The notes under the pieces: model-generated | What the model saw: the letters and a program-made list of their open reading frames with translations, nothing else | Databases searched by the model: none | What the model was told of the DNA's origin: nothing | Position numbers and translations under genes: made by a program | In this document: one piece after another, positions 32,159 through 44,634 of the stretch | Layout of the letters: each line of letters opens with the position of its first letter | How positions within the stretch are numbered: the first letter of the stretch is position 1 | NCBI GenBank assembly: GCA_950295325.1 | Contig: OX485808.1 | Coordinates: forward strand, 16,698,527 to 16,762,526 | Direction: 5' to 3' | DNA: 64,000 nt | Source of the DNA: Polytrichum commune | Lineage: Eukaryota > Streptophyta > Polytrichopsida > Polytrichales > Polytrichaceae

Positions 32159-33290
32159 CTACACCCTGTACCAATAGTGTGTGATAACGTCCTTTAACAA
32201 ATGGTAGATCAACCAATCCATTCTTCGACCCACAAAATGTTTTCTCGTTGAATTCAAAATGCTCTTAAGGTTGGACTGGTAAGATTCTATTGCCGCATTT
32301 GTGTTTTGACCAACATGCGGAATCCTCCTCGCACCCACAACCCACATGTCAATCTTCCCTCTCCAAATTCCATTCATGTATTTCATGAAAGATGTTGCTC
32401 TTGGCCTTGATGTTGCAATTTTGTCAAGCTGCGAGGACGCCCATAACACATGGTCCTCGTCTTCTTTGCACCCTTTGCTATACATTATGGTACCAACGAG
32501 GTTGAGAACGATTGCTCGCTCTTCCACAATTGTTATTTTCTTCACAACATTGCATGCCCATGCCTTCCTCACATGCCAAAGGCATAAAAAAACCTTGACA
32601 TGTGTCCACACACATCTGAACTCAAAAGCATGCACTACCGTCAATGTCTGACAATGAAGTACACTAGAAATACACTAGAAATACACACATGTTTTACAAT
32701 GAAGTAATCACGCAATCACCGCATACAAGTACGAAGATTGAATTATAGGAAGTCAATGTACCCTAACGTGTTGATTTTAGCTTGAGCATTGTCGACTATT
32801 ATCGATGATGGTTCCCAATTGTTGTTTGTTTTCTTCAACTTATCATCCAGCGTTGCGAGCACTAGAAAAAAAAATCTTATTCTCGTGTGCGCAAAATTAC
32901 AAAAAACGCAACAAGTTTACTGTTCCTCCAATCGTCAAAGACCATCATCATGTACAACGGGTACTGCACACACACCCTTACACAACCATTGTGGTGAGTT
33001 TGCACTTCATTACAAATGAAATGAAGTACATTGAATCACTAAATTCACACAAGTACATTGATGTACATTTCATTACATTGAAAATAAATTGATTGCGATT
33101 AAATCACACATAAAGTATATGTAACAATCACCCACCTTAGTTTGATTTGTCCCAAATGCCGCATCAATAGATACCGCATTGTTGTGACTATATCGTACCA
33201 ACATCTCGAGCTGCTAGTCAATTTGTATCCCAAGAGTAAATGGAGAGTCGTCTAGTGAGCTAGTATTCAAGTCCAATAACGAGTTCTCTT
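32159..33290 (-). pseudogene. MULE (Mutator-like) transposase remnant
   Basis: Minus-strand pieces follow plant MULE transposase order. 33290-33130 reads PFTLGIQID, a stop, then EMLVRYSHNNAVSIDAAFGTN (first catalytic Asp region). 33000-32770 reads YPLYMMMVFDDWR...VAFFVIL and WEPSSIIVDNA (second Asp region) in shifted frames. 32644-32159 is one open frame with LCLWHVRKAW and HVGQNTNAAIESYQSNLK, typical of the region before the SWIM finger. The finger itself is not found. Stops and frame changes make it a pseudogene. No terminal inverted repeats were identified. Confidence 0.7.
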
Positions 33291-33590
33291 GATTAAAATT
33301 TTTTTTTTCGACAAATCCACATACGCACACTTATAAGGTCAAAAAGGTTATTCTCCCGAAGCATTTTTTTCCTCTTCCGACATATGCTCTGAACATTGGT
33401 GGGCAACACGAATGCGTCTCGTTTGACAACACCATTCTTCAAAGCAAGTTAGCGCACTTCCTCTGTGTGCTATCCCATTAACTGGGCGGGGGATAACCCA
33501 AATGCGTGCATTTGCGCTATCTTTGTCTTCATCTCTTCTAGCTCCTATAGCGTGTCTGAACCCTCTAATCATCATCCTATGGCAATGTAG
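33291..33590. other. Unassigned sequence between MULE remnant and duplication arm
   Basis: No gene recognised. An 83-codon minus-strand frame (33348-33599) may be further decayed upstream MULE sequence, but has no convincing motif. Confidence 0.3.
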
Positions 33591-34346
33591 TAGGGTCATA
33601 TTAGTATAAGTAATATCCTATGGACAATAAAGTCTTTAATAACTTTCTCTTTGAAAAGTGAAAAGTGGATTGGATATACAATAAAGGTACACATTATCTA
33701 CTCCATGCAAAGGGTAAAGTAGTTCTACACCCATATAGAACTTTAGTTTTCTATATATTTGTGCAATATTTTTAAGGAGGGTCCACAATCCACTATTGGG
33801 AGTAGAGATGCATACCATTTTTATTCAAACCATGTGGAGTTTTCCACAAATATCTCTTTGGCTTGAAGATTCTCATGCATGCAATGAACACTCCCATGTG
33901 ACATTTGAAAGAATAGGAATAAATGGTTTTTGTACTTTTGGCAACACAAGAAAGTGAGTGGTATTACAATACTTTGCCTCAACCATCTTGGTCCCTATAT
34001 CAAAACCTACTTTATTAACACTAGTGCCCTTCTCATTGCACTAATGCAATAGAGTTGCCATCTTCAAGACAGTTGTTTCTAATATGTGTGCACAAAACCA
34101 ACTGCCTTCCATTTCTCCAGCATCTAAGTGTTATGATAATTAACCAACTTGGGAGTCGTTTTACATGATCATTGGGAATAATTATCCACACATTGGTCCA
34201 AGTCCACTCACAGTGGAGCTTCTCCCATGTGATTCACACATTTAAATGAAGCGACAAGCAAAATAATACATGTTATATTTTGGCATGCTTCTAGGTAGTA
34301 TCCCAAAACCTAAACCTTAAACCCTCATATCACATTAGGAATCCTA

Positions 34347-36160
34347 TCAAAATGCGACATCTCTACGATCATGGAATAACTTACCCGTGGGGTGCTCTTC
34401 CCTCGGCAACAAAGCAAGCCACACAATTGTATCCGCCCCTTGCTCCGGAGTGTTCATGGTGGCAGGATCAATGCCCCGGGCATCGATGTAGGGTCGTGTC
34501 ATGTCTGTGAGGGTCAAGCCAGGGCAGGCTGCATTCACAAAAACAACCAAGTGTTGTTGTTGTGTCACAGGGGATCGAATCTGGCTCTCAAAATCCCGTG
34601 CTAGCATTCGTGTGTATGCATTCAAGAATACCTTGGAGATTCGGTATGTTGCTAAGCTCATGAGAATCGTGGAGTCCCTGAACCATCCCTCGCTGTGTAT
34701 CCGGCCGGCCTGCAAGTCTTCAAGATATTTTTTGGCAAGAGAATCGATCATCTCCTCAGTGAGGTTTTGTACATCCGCTATCTTCTCCCTCAATTCCGCA
34801 CTACCTAGATCCTGTGTGGTGACAATCGTTGTTTGTTCAGTAACATTTCTCCCCTTGAAATCTAACTTTGAGCAAGATTACTTTACACTTGTTCAAAATT
34901 GTGTAGGACTTTGAAGATTAATCAAGCTCTCCATAAATTGAACTTTAGACGAGCACTTGTCAAATTCAAGTACCAAACTCTTGAAACTTGCAAGTTAGAG
35001 CTTTCAACTCAAGCTCTAGTGTAAAAAAGAGGCATGCAACAACACTGTAGAGGGCTCTCTATTTCGATAGAAATTAATTATTTTTACCTCAAGTTTTGCC
35101 ACATGCCAATTCTACATTGGTAGAGTTCTTCTTGAATCCCTACGTGGAAACTACATTCCGACACTAATAAAGATGAAATAGAGTGCCCCCTTTACGATAT
35201 TTTAGAGCATTTGAGTAGAGGGTAGATGGGTAGGGTTGATATATTACCTCTAGTGCACCATACATTGAGGAGACATTCACAATGCGTGCCCCGGCTGGAG
35301 AATCCCTAAGCAAAGGCAACAAGGCCTTGGTGACATTCTTCATTCCGAAATAGTTTGTATCAAGTATCGTCACACTTAGCTCGACGTCGTTTGAAATTGC
35401 ACCCACTCCTGCATTGTTTACCTATCCAATTGACCGCAAATGAATATTGCTAAATCGTTTATATAGTTGAAAGAGTAATAAAACAATCATGGTCAAATAT
35501 GCCACAATGTGTAAAGACATGAATTCTACCAATCTCATCCTTGAGCTAGGTCACAAGACTCTTGACAGACATCAACCTTGTGTCCAATGAAGACTTGACA
35601 TGTCGGTGAATTATGAGATGGTGAACATTACATAGTGTTGATGAACTTCATTTTGATACAGGACCCAACAAACATTCACAAGAGACCCAACAATAGTTAT
35701 TGATGATGAACACAAATATGATGAAAAATGTTTAATCGTATATATGTAGTAAAAATGAATACTAAAGTGATCATGATTGAAAACTTACAAGGATATCAAT
35801 CCCACCAAACTCATCCTTGAGCCACGCTGCAAGACTTTCGGCAGATGTTGAGCTTGTCACTTCCAAAGGATGGAAATGTATGTTCTCAAGCCCCTCTTCA
35901 GTTTTGAGGGCCTGCACTGCTGCATTTCCTTTCACATGGTCTCTCGCAGTGAGCACCACAGTGAGGCCATGCTTGGCGAGTTCCTTGACAATCACAAACC
36001 CAATGCCTTTGTTGCCTCCGGTCACCACAGCCACCGTCGCCTTTGTCCATGATGACCTGGAATTAATCTCTCCAAAGACACTCTTAATCGATATGTTTGT
36101 TGGGTCCTTCAGTTTTACACATGAGCCTAAGTCTATGTCAAAGGGTGAAACATCTCTCAT
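34347..36160 (-). CDS. Short-chain dehydrogenase/reductase (carbonyl/neomenthol reductase-like), copy 1
   Basis: Three exons on the minus strand: 36160-35789, 35421-35248, 34811-34347, all phase 0 with GT-AG borders; 336 residues. Exon 1 has the NAD(P)-binding TGGNKGIG motif near residue 49. Exon 2 starts VNNAGVGAIS (NNAG motif) and contains NVSSM. Exon 3 has the catalytic YRISK (YxxxK), then PGLTLTD and a C-terminal GADTIVWLALLP-PTGKLF typical of the plant neomenthol dehydrogenase-like group. It would reduce a carbonyl using NADPH; the substrate is unknown. The N-terminus is about 40 residues longer than usual. A 9-codon upstream ORF ends by overlapping the start codon (ATGA). No damage is seen. 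Confidence 0.85.
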
Positions 36161-36950
36161 TCACGCCAAAATACGGTTGGCGTCATCTCTCTTTCACTAC
36201 TTATGTTGGTTTCTCTATTGAAAATTGATATTTTAGTCATAGTACCCTTCTCCCATGTCGAAACATTGCACAAGATCGAGGAACAAATAAACAAGGAATC
36301 CACAACATGACAAAACCAAAGTATTTTACAACCACATGACCACGCACATGACGCAATTGCACACCCATGTTGCAATTTGAATGCAAAGGAGAAGTCCATT
36401 TGAAAAAGGTTACACACAATTGCCTTCTACTTCTCAATTCAGATTCACCAGCAAATGGCGTTTCCTCCCCATGGTTCAGATGTTTGAACAAACCAATGAC
36501 CAAGAGAAGATTGTTTGTTACTTCCTCCACTTCTAGTGACATCTCACATGACTGCTCCAAATTCATCAACAATAACATTGCAAACTACGTATTGAGGAAT
36601 TGGGTGTGAGAATAATGCCTTTGGGAAGCCACATCCTGATCTGCCATTTTGGATGGAGGTACGATCCCTTGCAATTGCCACTCAAGCCACTTAAAATTCA
36701 CTTTCACTTTCAATCCAGTTGTCACATTCCAAAACACTGCGATGGATTTGAGTTTTGAAGCTCGTCACTCGCCTTCTCTTGATATGCAAGTGTACAGAAC
36801 TGGACATGGAAAGGACTCGTCACTTGATTTCCTCTTCCCAGCAGGTGAGCTGAGACTAGCTAGTGTAGGAGTTGTTTTGTCCACCATGAAGCCTCTGAAA
36901 GACCTTTGTACTTGAGAAGCTTTCCATTGCTACTCACTGGCTTATATACT
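36161..36950 (-). promoter_or_regulatory. Upstream region of SDR copy 1
   Basis: Conserved with the upstream region of SDR copy 2, but without the LINE and MITE present there. It includes a short uORF (ATG 36188, stop overlapping the SDR start) and a run of stops in all frames, so it is probably 5' UTR and promoter. No clear TATA box was chosen. Confidence 0.45.
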
Positions 36951-39900
36951 TATGCCCCCTTCCACCTAAATTTTGCCTCCTTCACACTTGATTTTAGCTA
37001 AGCTTAAAAGTTGGTTCTAAGAACACGGCCTTCACACCATTGACACTATCTAGCCCTGAGCTTAGTTGGCAAATGATGTGGCATGGTTAAAACATGGAGG
37101 TTTTAAGCCCCAAGCATCAATCCTCCTATCGGTACTAAGAGACGTGGCAAGAACGTAGGACTCTTAAAAGTGTCGCCTCCCGTCCTTGTGATTGGGTATT
37201 TTTAGTCGTGGCTACGAGTGCACGAGGAGCTCCTTTAATAAAGATCAACTTCTTCTTACTTTAGGGCTTTTGTGTTGAATGGATGGGAGGTACGCTCATA
37301 CATGATAATTCCCTCTCTCCACGCCACTCGTAAAGTTTGTACCAATGTTGGATTGGTATATAAGTGAATGCATGGTATTAGTATTCAATGTCAATAATCA
37401 ATATAAAAATACAAGAAGGGCTCAAGAATGAGCCTTTTATGTTGTCAAAGAACGTACCCAACTACCTAGTCTCAAAACTATAATACCATTGAAATAGTTA
37501 TATTGTGTGGGGATCTCAAGATGAGAGGAAAAATGTACACATGATTGACTATTTGGGTCAAGTCATTTATTAACCATGTTGTCACTAAGGTGATTTTACC
37601 TAAGTTTAAATGCTCTAGGATTGTATTTAGACCTGAATGATATCACAACCAAAATTCTCCTCAAATATTCATACCCGTCTTGTATCAAAGTAATGTGAAT
37701 TCTTCATAGTAGATATCCCAATGGTATTAAATAAATAAACAAAATGACACCAATCCAACACCGGTTCATACCTATGCATGTACCATGTTGCCTTATCAAT
37801 TTTGGCAGAACCTATATATTTCATGAGTGTGAGTGCCACATGTTGTACAATGTTTGGTTGGAATATTGAAATTGTTGGTGTGGCATGAGAATAGAATCAA
37901 TTTTGACAAGGAAAGTGATAACGTACTATGGTAACAATAATTCTTGTTAGCCAACAAGAGACGCAACCCTCTAAAGTCATCCGTCACTTGATTTTTGAAG
38001 GTGTTGCATGTTTCCCATTCAAATGTGCAACATTTAGGATTTAAAAAGCATTTGTGTTTTGTAGGTGGGATGATCAATTCGAAAATGAAACAACACCATA
38101 ATTCATGCTAGTGGCAACATCGCAGTCATCTTTCTATCTTTCTTAGGTGGGATGAGCATGTGGTTTTGCTCCGAAAACTCAAAAAGCCCATAACTTAGAG
38201 AACAATTTTAGAATGGTTGTTGAAGATGCTCTTACAACGACCCCCACACCCACTTGAAGAGCACTTTCATTACACACAACCCAAGGATTGTAACATTGTG
38301 ACTAATGAAACTATAAGTACCTTTGACATTGAATATTGGGCAGTGTTCCCTTGGGGGTTCATTGGTAAGTTTGGGAGCCCCTTATAGGTTTAATAGTAAC
38401 AACCATTGAGAGATTGTGGTATTGGGTGATATGGAAGCAATAGATAAGGCTAGAAATGATGGGAATCGAGTTATACTAATTCATGACCACTTGAATTAAG
38501 TCGATATGCATTAAATAATCAAGGTTGTCAATGTACAATTATAGTGTATGATTTGTACTTGCATGCAGTTTGATTTCATTGATTTTTGCATGCTTCCCCT
38601 TGAACCTTGGAACAAATCTTGGGAATTTACTTGAGCTAAGTTGATCAACACAATATACATGAGTGCAAGGGTGGGCTAATGTCAAATTCTCGTCTCACAC
38701 ATAAATGCCCAAACAATTTCAAATCATCATTCCTTGGTGATCATCGAATGAGAGACAACCATGTTAAGCCCGTTCACTCTCAATTTATTGAGGGTTTAAA
38801 GGGTTATCTTAGTGGGCAATAAGGATATTTTAACACACATGGGTTTTGTGGGTGGGGCGAGCATGTGGACTTGCCCCCAAAACATGTAGAAAGCGGGTTA
38901 TACGTGGTATAGTTCACTGTACAGTCACAAGAAGAGGGGTTCATAACCCTCTTTTGAAAGAGTCTTTCATATTTTTCATTTTTAGAATATGTGCCAATGT
39001 TTAAATACAAATTGAAGTTAAAGCTCCTTTAGCTTCTTTTCCAAGACTATAAACTTTTGGAATCCTTTGAGTTCCATTCTTGGGTTTGCCTCTATTTGGA
39101 GAACACAAAAGTGGTGAGAGGAGGAAAGGGTGTCCAGGTAAGATATGTGCTTATAAGTGGCAAAGAACATGAGAATATTTTTAGTTATATAAAGATGAAA
39201 CATGTCATCACCTAAAACTCAAAGAAGTTCACCAAGACTTTCCGGTTACATTCAAACTAGGGGAACTTGTCTTAAATTCCCCTATTTTTCCTAGTTTTTT
39301 TACGGCAAATTTTATTGAGAGCCTAAGTTACAGTGGCCATATATAGCAATTGCTTGTATGGTATAGCAGTTATAGTGTCCAATTTGATGCACGAATTGAG
39401 TATGTTTCCACCATTGTTGAGGTGTGTGGGGTTTACATGGTCACCCTTCTTCATCGGATGTCTATATTTGAGTAAAGGAGGGAGAGAGAGAGAGAGATGA
39501 CACCGACCACTTGTGTTGGCGTGAATGAGCGAGGGATGCTTCACCTCGATCATCGTTGCGAGCTCATGTGTGAAGCCAAAGCGGGTTAATTGAGCAAGGA
39601 TATTTGAGTGGAGGTATATGGAAAGGTGGTTAGTTAGTAATGGCCACCATAAAGACATGTACATTGTGTTATTGGACGATGTACTTAGAACATAGGCACC
39701 ATAGTTAGTTGTAGGCTTTAAATAGTTAGCACAATGGGGAAGGTCTATGTGATTGTTTGAATGCCACAATTTTCTTCAATTTGGCCTCTTTTTACTTTTG
39801 AATCTTTCCAACTTTAGACATAAATTTTGAATTGACAATGTACATGATTCACAATTTCTAATCATATGAGATAATTCTTGCTATGATCCAATGGTCAAAA

Positions 39901-40411
39901 ATTGCATGTAACATTAGAAGTGACCACAATAGGTCACATGCTTTACGCATTGTTGGATGCACCAATTGGGTCATTTTTCTTAATTGGATACCAAAATATT
40001 TGATTAGCATATGGCAAGCCTCATAGTTAAGAATGGGCACAAAAAAAGACACATATCACATCTCAATTGGACTAAGCGCTTAGAGTAGACACCGCTTCAA
40101 GCTCAATAACAAATACAAATTGTCTGAAGACCTACGTAATCACTTAAAACGAAATAGAATCTTCATTTCAACTTCTTATAACTTTTGCATATCAACTTCG
40201 ATTGTGGAACTTGAAATGTGAACTTGTGTAAATGACAATTCCTAACCAAATAAGACAAATTCCAGTCCGATCGAACATCCAAAATTGCATGTGGAGTTGA
40301 AAGAATGCACAATAGGACCCACGTACGTTATGACCCCTCCTCAACTAACCTTAAGGTGACCATTTTAAACTAATAACCAGCTTTTACAAAGCTTGTTCTT
40401 CACCAGTCCAC
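36951..40411. other. Intergenic sequence, no gene recognised
   Basis: A/T-rich unique-looking DNA with only short random frames. A small (GA)n run lies at about 39480-39500. The 148-codon frame at 39323-39769 (minus) has no recognisable motif. I see no transposon ends here. Confidence 0.4.
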
Positions 40412-40937
40412 TAAGGGCCACTTCATGCACGAAACTGTGAGCCCGTGACCATAACACTTCAAGCACTCTCATTGGTGGAAAAGGCAGAGCCGGTCCAAGT
40501 TTGCTTCACACAACACTCGAGGGACCAACGGAGTATGTGAATGCAAGATGGATGTAAAAGTCTACATGGATTCCTACATGGCATGGCATGGATCATGTTT
40601 CATGGTCACTTGGACTATTTTCAAAAATCACCTCTTGGACGTAGGCCTCACACAAAACCGAGAGACCATGGCACTTTGAACACTCACAACCATTGATTGA
40701 TTTTTTGATTTATTTATAAATACATTTTTATCATGTGTGAGGACCCACATGAATAGAAATTCATTGAAATAGCATATGGTTCGGGGCCTGGTCACATATG
40801 ACTTCACATTACACTTGAGGATATGTGACCACACTACATGATTTTGGAGGTGTGTTGGGGCGACCTTTGGACACTTTCTTTTGGGCTCTCACAATTTCAT
40901 GGTCACAACTTTTGGCTTGTACATGAAGTGACCCTAA
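40412..40937. mobile_element. PIF/Harbinger-type MITE 1
   Basis: The element is 40415-40934 (520 bp) between TAA target duplications (40412-40414, 40935-40937). Inverted ends are GGGCCACTTCATGCAC at the left and the complement of GGGTCACTTCATGTAC at the right; imperfect inverted homology continues inward for about 40 bases. Non-coding. Confidence 0.75.
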
Positions 40938-43125
40938 CTCTTCCCCAATCGTAGGTTGGCGTCCTTGCTAGTGGAGACAAAATGCGTTAAAAACCCCCCT
41001 TAAATGCCGACCTTGTGGACCTTGCCATGTTGTGCTTCACGTTCTATGTAGCTATAAAGCTTCCACAAATGTCTATGCTCATTGGCCAAGATGCTGATAG
41101 TGAGGGCCTCATGATATTGAGGGTTAATTTTCATGGAGCTTACCATGGTCAATGTTTGGTGTTCTCGACAATTAAGTTTCACAACACTTACCATGGGGGA
41201 TGACCTCTATAGGGTTGTGGTTAGTGAATCGAAATTGGATCCCACTAGACTAAGTTGGGGCCTTTGAATCTATTCCAGCGTCAAAATGCTCCTATAAATT
41301 TATCTATCATGTTCAATGGACTAACTGATGGGTGCGGTTTAGGAGGCACACCAAATTCTTGATTTAATGGCTTAAATATTTCATTTTTGTCTTAATTGTA
41401 TAATTAGCACCTTAATTGTTGCCTTATTAGACTAACCCATTGCCTAAACCATACCATATGCTTGACCTCTTTTATTAGGAGTAACTTTCTAGTTCTAGTC
41501 GAACGTAAAGTAATGGCCTCTATGCAACGTAGAAAGGGTCTTTTCATGGTAAGAACACGGGTTCGAATTAAATGCTTAAATGTTTCATTTTTATCTTAAG
41601 TGTGTGATTAGCACCTTAATTGTTGCGTTATTAGCCTAATGCTATCTTGTTTATGCTAATTGTTGCATTATTAAACCTACTTGTAGCCTAAGCCATACTA
41701 TATGCTTGATTAAATACTTGATTTTTTTCATTTTTATCTTAAGTATGTGATTAACGCCCTAATTGTTGCCTTATTAGTCTAATGCAATTGTATTTATGCT
41801 AAGTGTTGCGTTATTAGAGGAGTGGAGAGGAGAGGAGAGGAAAATAATTTACCCCCTATAGATTGACGGGCGAGATGAGCTCAATCCAACGGATGAGCCC
41901 AATCTGACCCCAGATGAAAATTCGGGCCCAGGAAAAGCTCGTCCCCATTTCTTCAAGCTGGCATGATGGTTTGATGCCAAAATTGTGCCACCTAGGATGC
42001 CACATGGGATGAGTGAGTGTTCGAACCGGCCCCTAGTATAAAGCCCTTGGGCCCGATTTGATGAAATCGAGCCATGGGCCGGCCCTCAATCCGGCCCCAA
42101 GTATAAAGTGACCCTTAATAAAAACAACCCTTCTACTGTATGAGCGAGAACATCGAATTCTGTTGTGGGTCGGTTGAATTTGTGGCTTGTTTGTCTGGAA
42201 TCCTGTGATTTCGAAGAGTTTTCTACAGCTCACTACAATGTTCAGCTTGCGATTACGAAATGGATGACGCTCTGCTGCTGATCGCTTCAATTCGGTACCT
42301 GCTAGTCCTCGAAGTCTTTTCTACTCTTCTGTGCTGACAGCTTCATTTCGGCACTGAAGGGGGCGGCATTATATCAAGTTGGACCCTTCTGCCGGGCGTC
42401 GAACCCACTGTCCAGGTTGGAATCTTGAGCATAATCAGTCAAAATCCTGGAGGATCCAAGTCCACCCGCTTCCATGTAGATCTCCCGGGTTAGCTTTAGT
42501 AAATTCAGTTGTGTTCTACAGATGCGTCTAAAATGATAGGTTATTCTCCTGAACTTCAATCGGTTGTTGTCAAACTCAACTGGTTCATCTGAATCTAGCA
42601 GTTGCTTCTCTTTGTTCCTTGGTTGAACCCTGCTTGGAGATTTGCAATGTAGTACTTTGCTGCACTCAAGAGCACTTGGTGTCTGAATTCATCACTGTCA
42701 GGTATGTGGGTGTTATTTGGTTTGTGCTTAATGTTCTCCTACTTCTATTGATTAGGTACTAATTAGCCTCACTGCAATCAACTCACAGAGATCACCTTCA
42801 AAGCAAAACCCCAGGTAAATCAACCTACCCGAATGTGGGAAGGTCGCAGAGCCACTTCACTTCAAGCTCGCTGTCCACGGAAAGCTTAAGGATTTGGCAA
42901 TAATCACAGATGAAACCACAAGCAGTTCAAAGAGAGGGAGGAAGGGCCGAATTTTCACTTGAATCCCTCGCTCAGAGCAATTGCGGGCGTTGCCTTGGTG
43001 CAAAATAAACCCCCGGCAGACTCCTCAAACCTTGTCGCAAGGAGCAGGTGTGGACGGAGGTCTTCTGGGCTGCCTAGGTAGTAGAGATCGTGGATAATAC
43101 CACAACGCTGAGTGAATGACGAGGT
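40938..43125. other. Intergenic sequence with a local repeat
   Basis: No gene recognised. 41380-41815 carries three diverged copies of a 120-190-bp segment. Near 42030-42105 a CCGGCCCC-AGTATAAAG phrase occurs twice and ends GTGACCC-TTAA, like a MITE end without a partner. Frames between 42120 and 43125 are short. Confidence 0.4.
41380..41815. repeat. Local imperfect tandem repeat
   Basis: Three copies (about 41385, 41570 and 41715) containing TTTCATTTTTATCTTAAGT, then AGCACCTTAATTGTTG and TATGCTTGA. No function suggested. Confidence 0.65.
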
Positions 43126-43726
43126 TAAGGGCCGGTTCACACTGTGCCCAAGTCGAGAGGAGAAGCGTCACTTTTCTGGACCCAACTATGTTGAGAGGAG
43201 AAGCTGTATTCAGATTTTGAATATTTGAATGAAAAAAAAGTTTGGCCTCTCGACGGAAGTTTGGGTCGAGCATTTTGCTCGACTCATACCAGGGCCACAC
43301 CAAAAACCCCAGCAGCTCCAGTAGCCAGAAACACCAGCCCGACGTATTCTCCAGAAATATAGGGTTGGAATTTCAGATGGCTGGAGCTACTAGAGTGGCT
43401 GGAAGTAGGCGGGTAGCCTACAACCAACAGCTCTAGTCATCTGAAATCTCACCCCTGTATTTACGGAGAATACGTAGGGCTGGTATTTCTGGCTGGGCCG
43501 CTCGGTGTGGCCCTCTAGGCTGGTATCAAACTTTGCTCGAGAGGCCGAACTCTTGGCGCCATAACTTCCTAAAAGTGTTGCCACCTAGGCTCTTTTGGAG
43601 GCGACGTCCTTTGGACTTCGGCCTCTAGTGTGAAGGCCGAGAGGACGGACTTTGGACATTTCTGCATTTTCATTGGTCCAAACGCCTTTCCTCTAGAAGT
43701 TTGGCCATAGTGTGAACCGGCCCTAA
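43126..43726. mobile_element. PIF/Harbinger-type MITE 2
   Basis: The element is 43129-43723 (595 bp) with TAA target duplications at 43126-43128 and 43724-43726. Terminal inverted repeats are GGGCCGGTTCACACT at the left and the complement of the same sequence at the right. Non-coding. Confidence 0.88.
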
Positions 43727-43904
43727 CTCTCTGGCCACTTTTTGACCCAAAATCCACTTATTGACCCTCCACCGTGCAAACATAGCCACTGCACTTTCCT
43801 GGAGCATTATCACATAGCCACTATTTGCTAGGAGGGTCAACTAAGAAGGGGCCATAAGTCTATGATCCAGTAAGTAGCTATGGAAAGGTCCTCAAGTATG
43901 AAGG
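43727..43904. other. Flank of LINE B; end of the inverted-duplication arm
   Basis: The last 55-65 bases before LINE B match (inverted) the sequence near 36890-36955, so the SDR copy 2 arm begins here. The rest is unassigned. Confidence 0.5.
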
Positions 43905-43917
43905 TCTTTCGGAAGCT
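43905..43917. repeat. Target site duplication of LINE B (5' side)
   Basis: TCTTTCGGAAGCT, repeated at 56646-56658. The corresponding site in SDR copy 1, near 36880-36895, has a single related sequence (TCTTTCAGAGGCT), i.e. an empty site. Confidence 0.9.
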
Positions 43918-44634
43918 GAATGCCGAGAGAGGTCTGCGTTTGTTGCGGTGAGATTTGGTCAGAAGGTTGCCGGAGGTAGGGAGGAGGGAGGAAAGGGTCG
44001 AAGCGGCAACAGTCTATTGCTCCCCAAGCTTCCCTCCCCCAGCCACCCACCCTTTCGATGCCCGAAGGGTCACCCAGCTAACGTAGCCACACAAAGAGTA
44101 TAAAAACCTCCCAACCCATCCCCACAACTCATCTTCTTGTGATCTTGGTTAAGACAGAGACAGAGTTGAGACAGTGCTGTCGACAACGGTGGGAGCTACT
44201 ACGGACCTGTTGCTGCCCAAGAGCGACACCGGAGAGATACACCATAGAGTTGCACGGAGAAGGACTTGAGATCTACTACGAGGAGCTGCTCTGACACTAG
44301 GAAATGTGTTGCTGCACTCACGAACTTGGGATGTGCTACAAGGAGGAACTACTACAACATGAGTGGTGCTAATACATCAATAAACTTGAGATCTAAAACG
44401 AAGGAGTTGTTATTGCACCAAGAGCCGCGCTACTGCATAAACAAGACATTGGCGAAGGCTTTGCAAGTTAGAGCTGCAGACAACGAGCTACTGTGGAGTT
44501 GTGTGTTGTGTGAACCGAGCGAAGGAACTCAACAAAGCACTGCCCAGATGAGATCTAACCCTACTCTCTAAAGTTCAAAGATTGGAAACGTCATACTATA
44601 CCAGATCATGACTTAGATCTAACATTATGCTCAA

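Larger units (their letters stand above)
33590..36950. repeat. Inverted duplication, left arm (SDR copy 1)
   Basis: Matches the reverse complement of 43850-43917 plus 56659-61170 once LINE B, a MITE and an unmatched stretch near 60650-61020 are set aside. It includes all three SDR exons, introns of similar length, and flanks on both sides (for example the segment ending near 33600 matches near 61150). Confidence 0.8.

Noticed and set aside
39323-39769. 148-codon minus-strand frame as a gene
   Set aside because: No motif, no codon bias evident, no homologous neighbour; likely chance.
42030-42110. A fourth TAA/TTA MITE ending GTGACCC
   Set aside because: Only one end was found; no inverted partner or matching duplication upstream.
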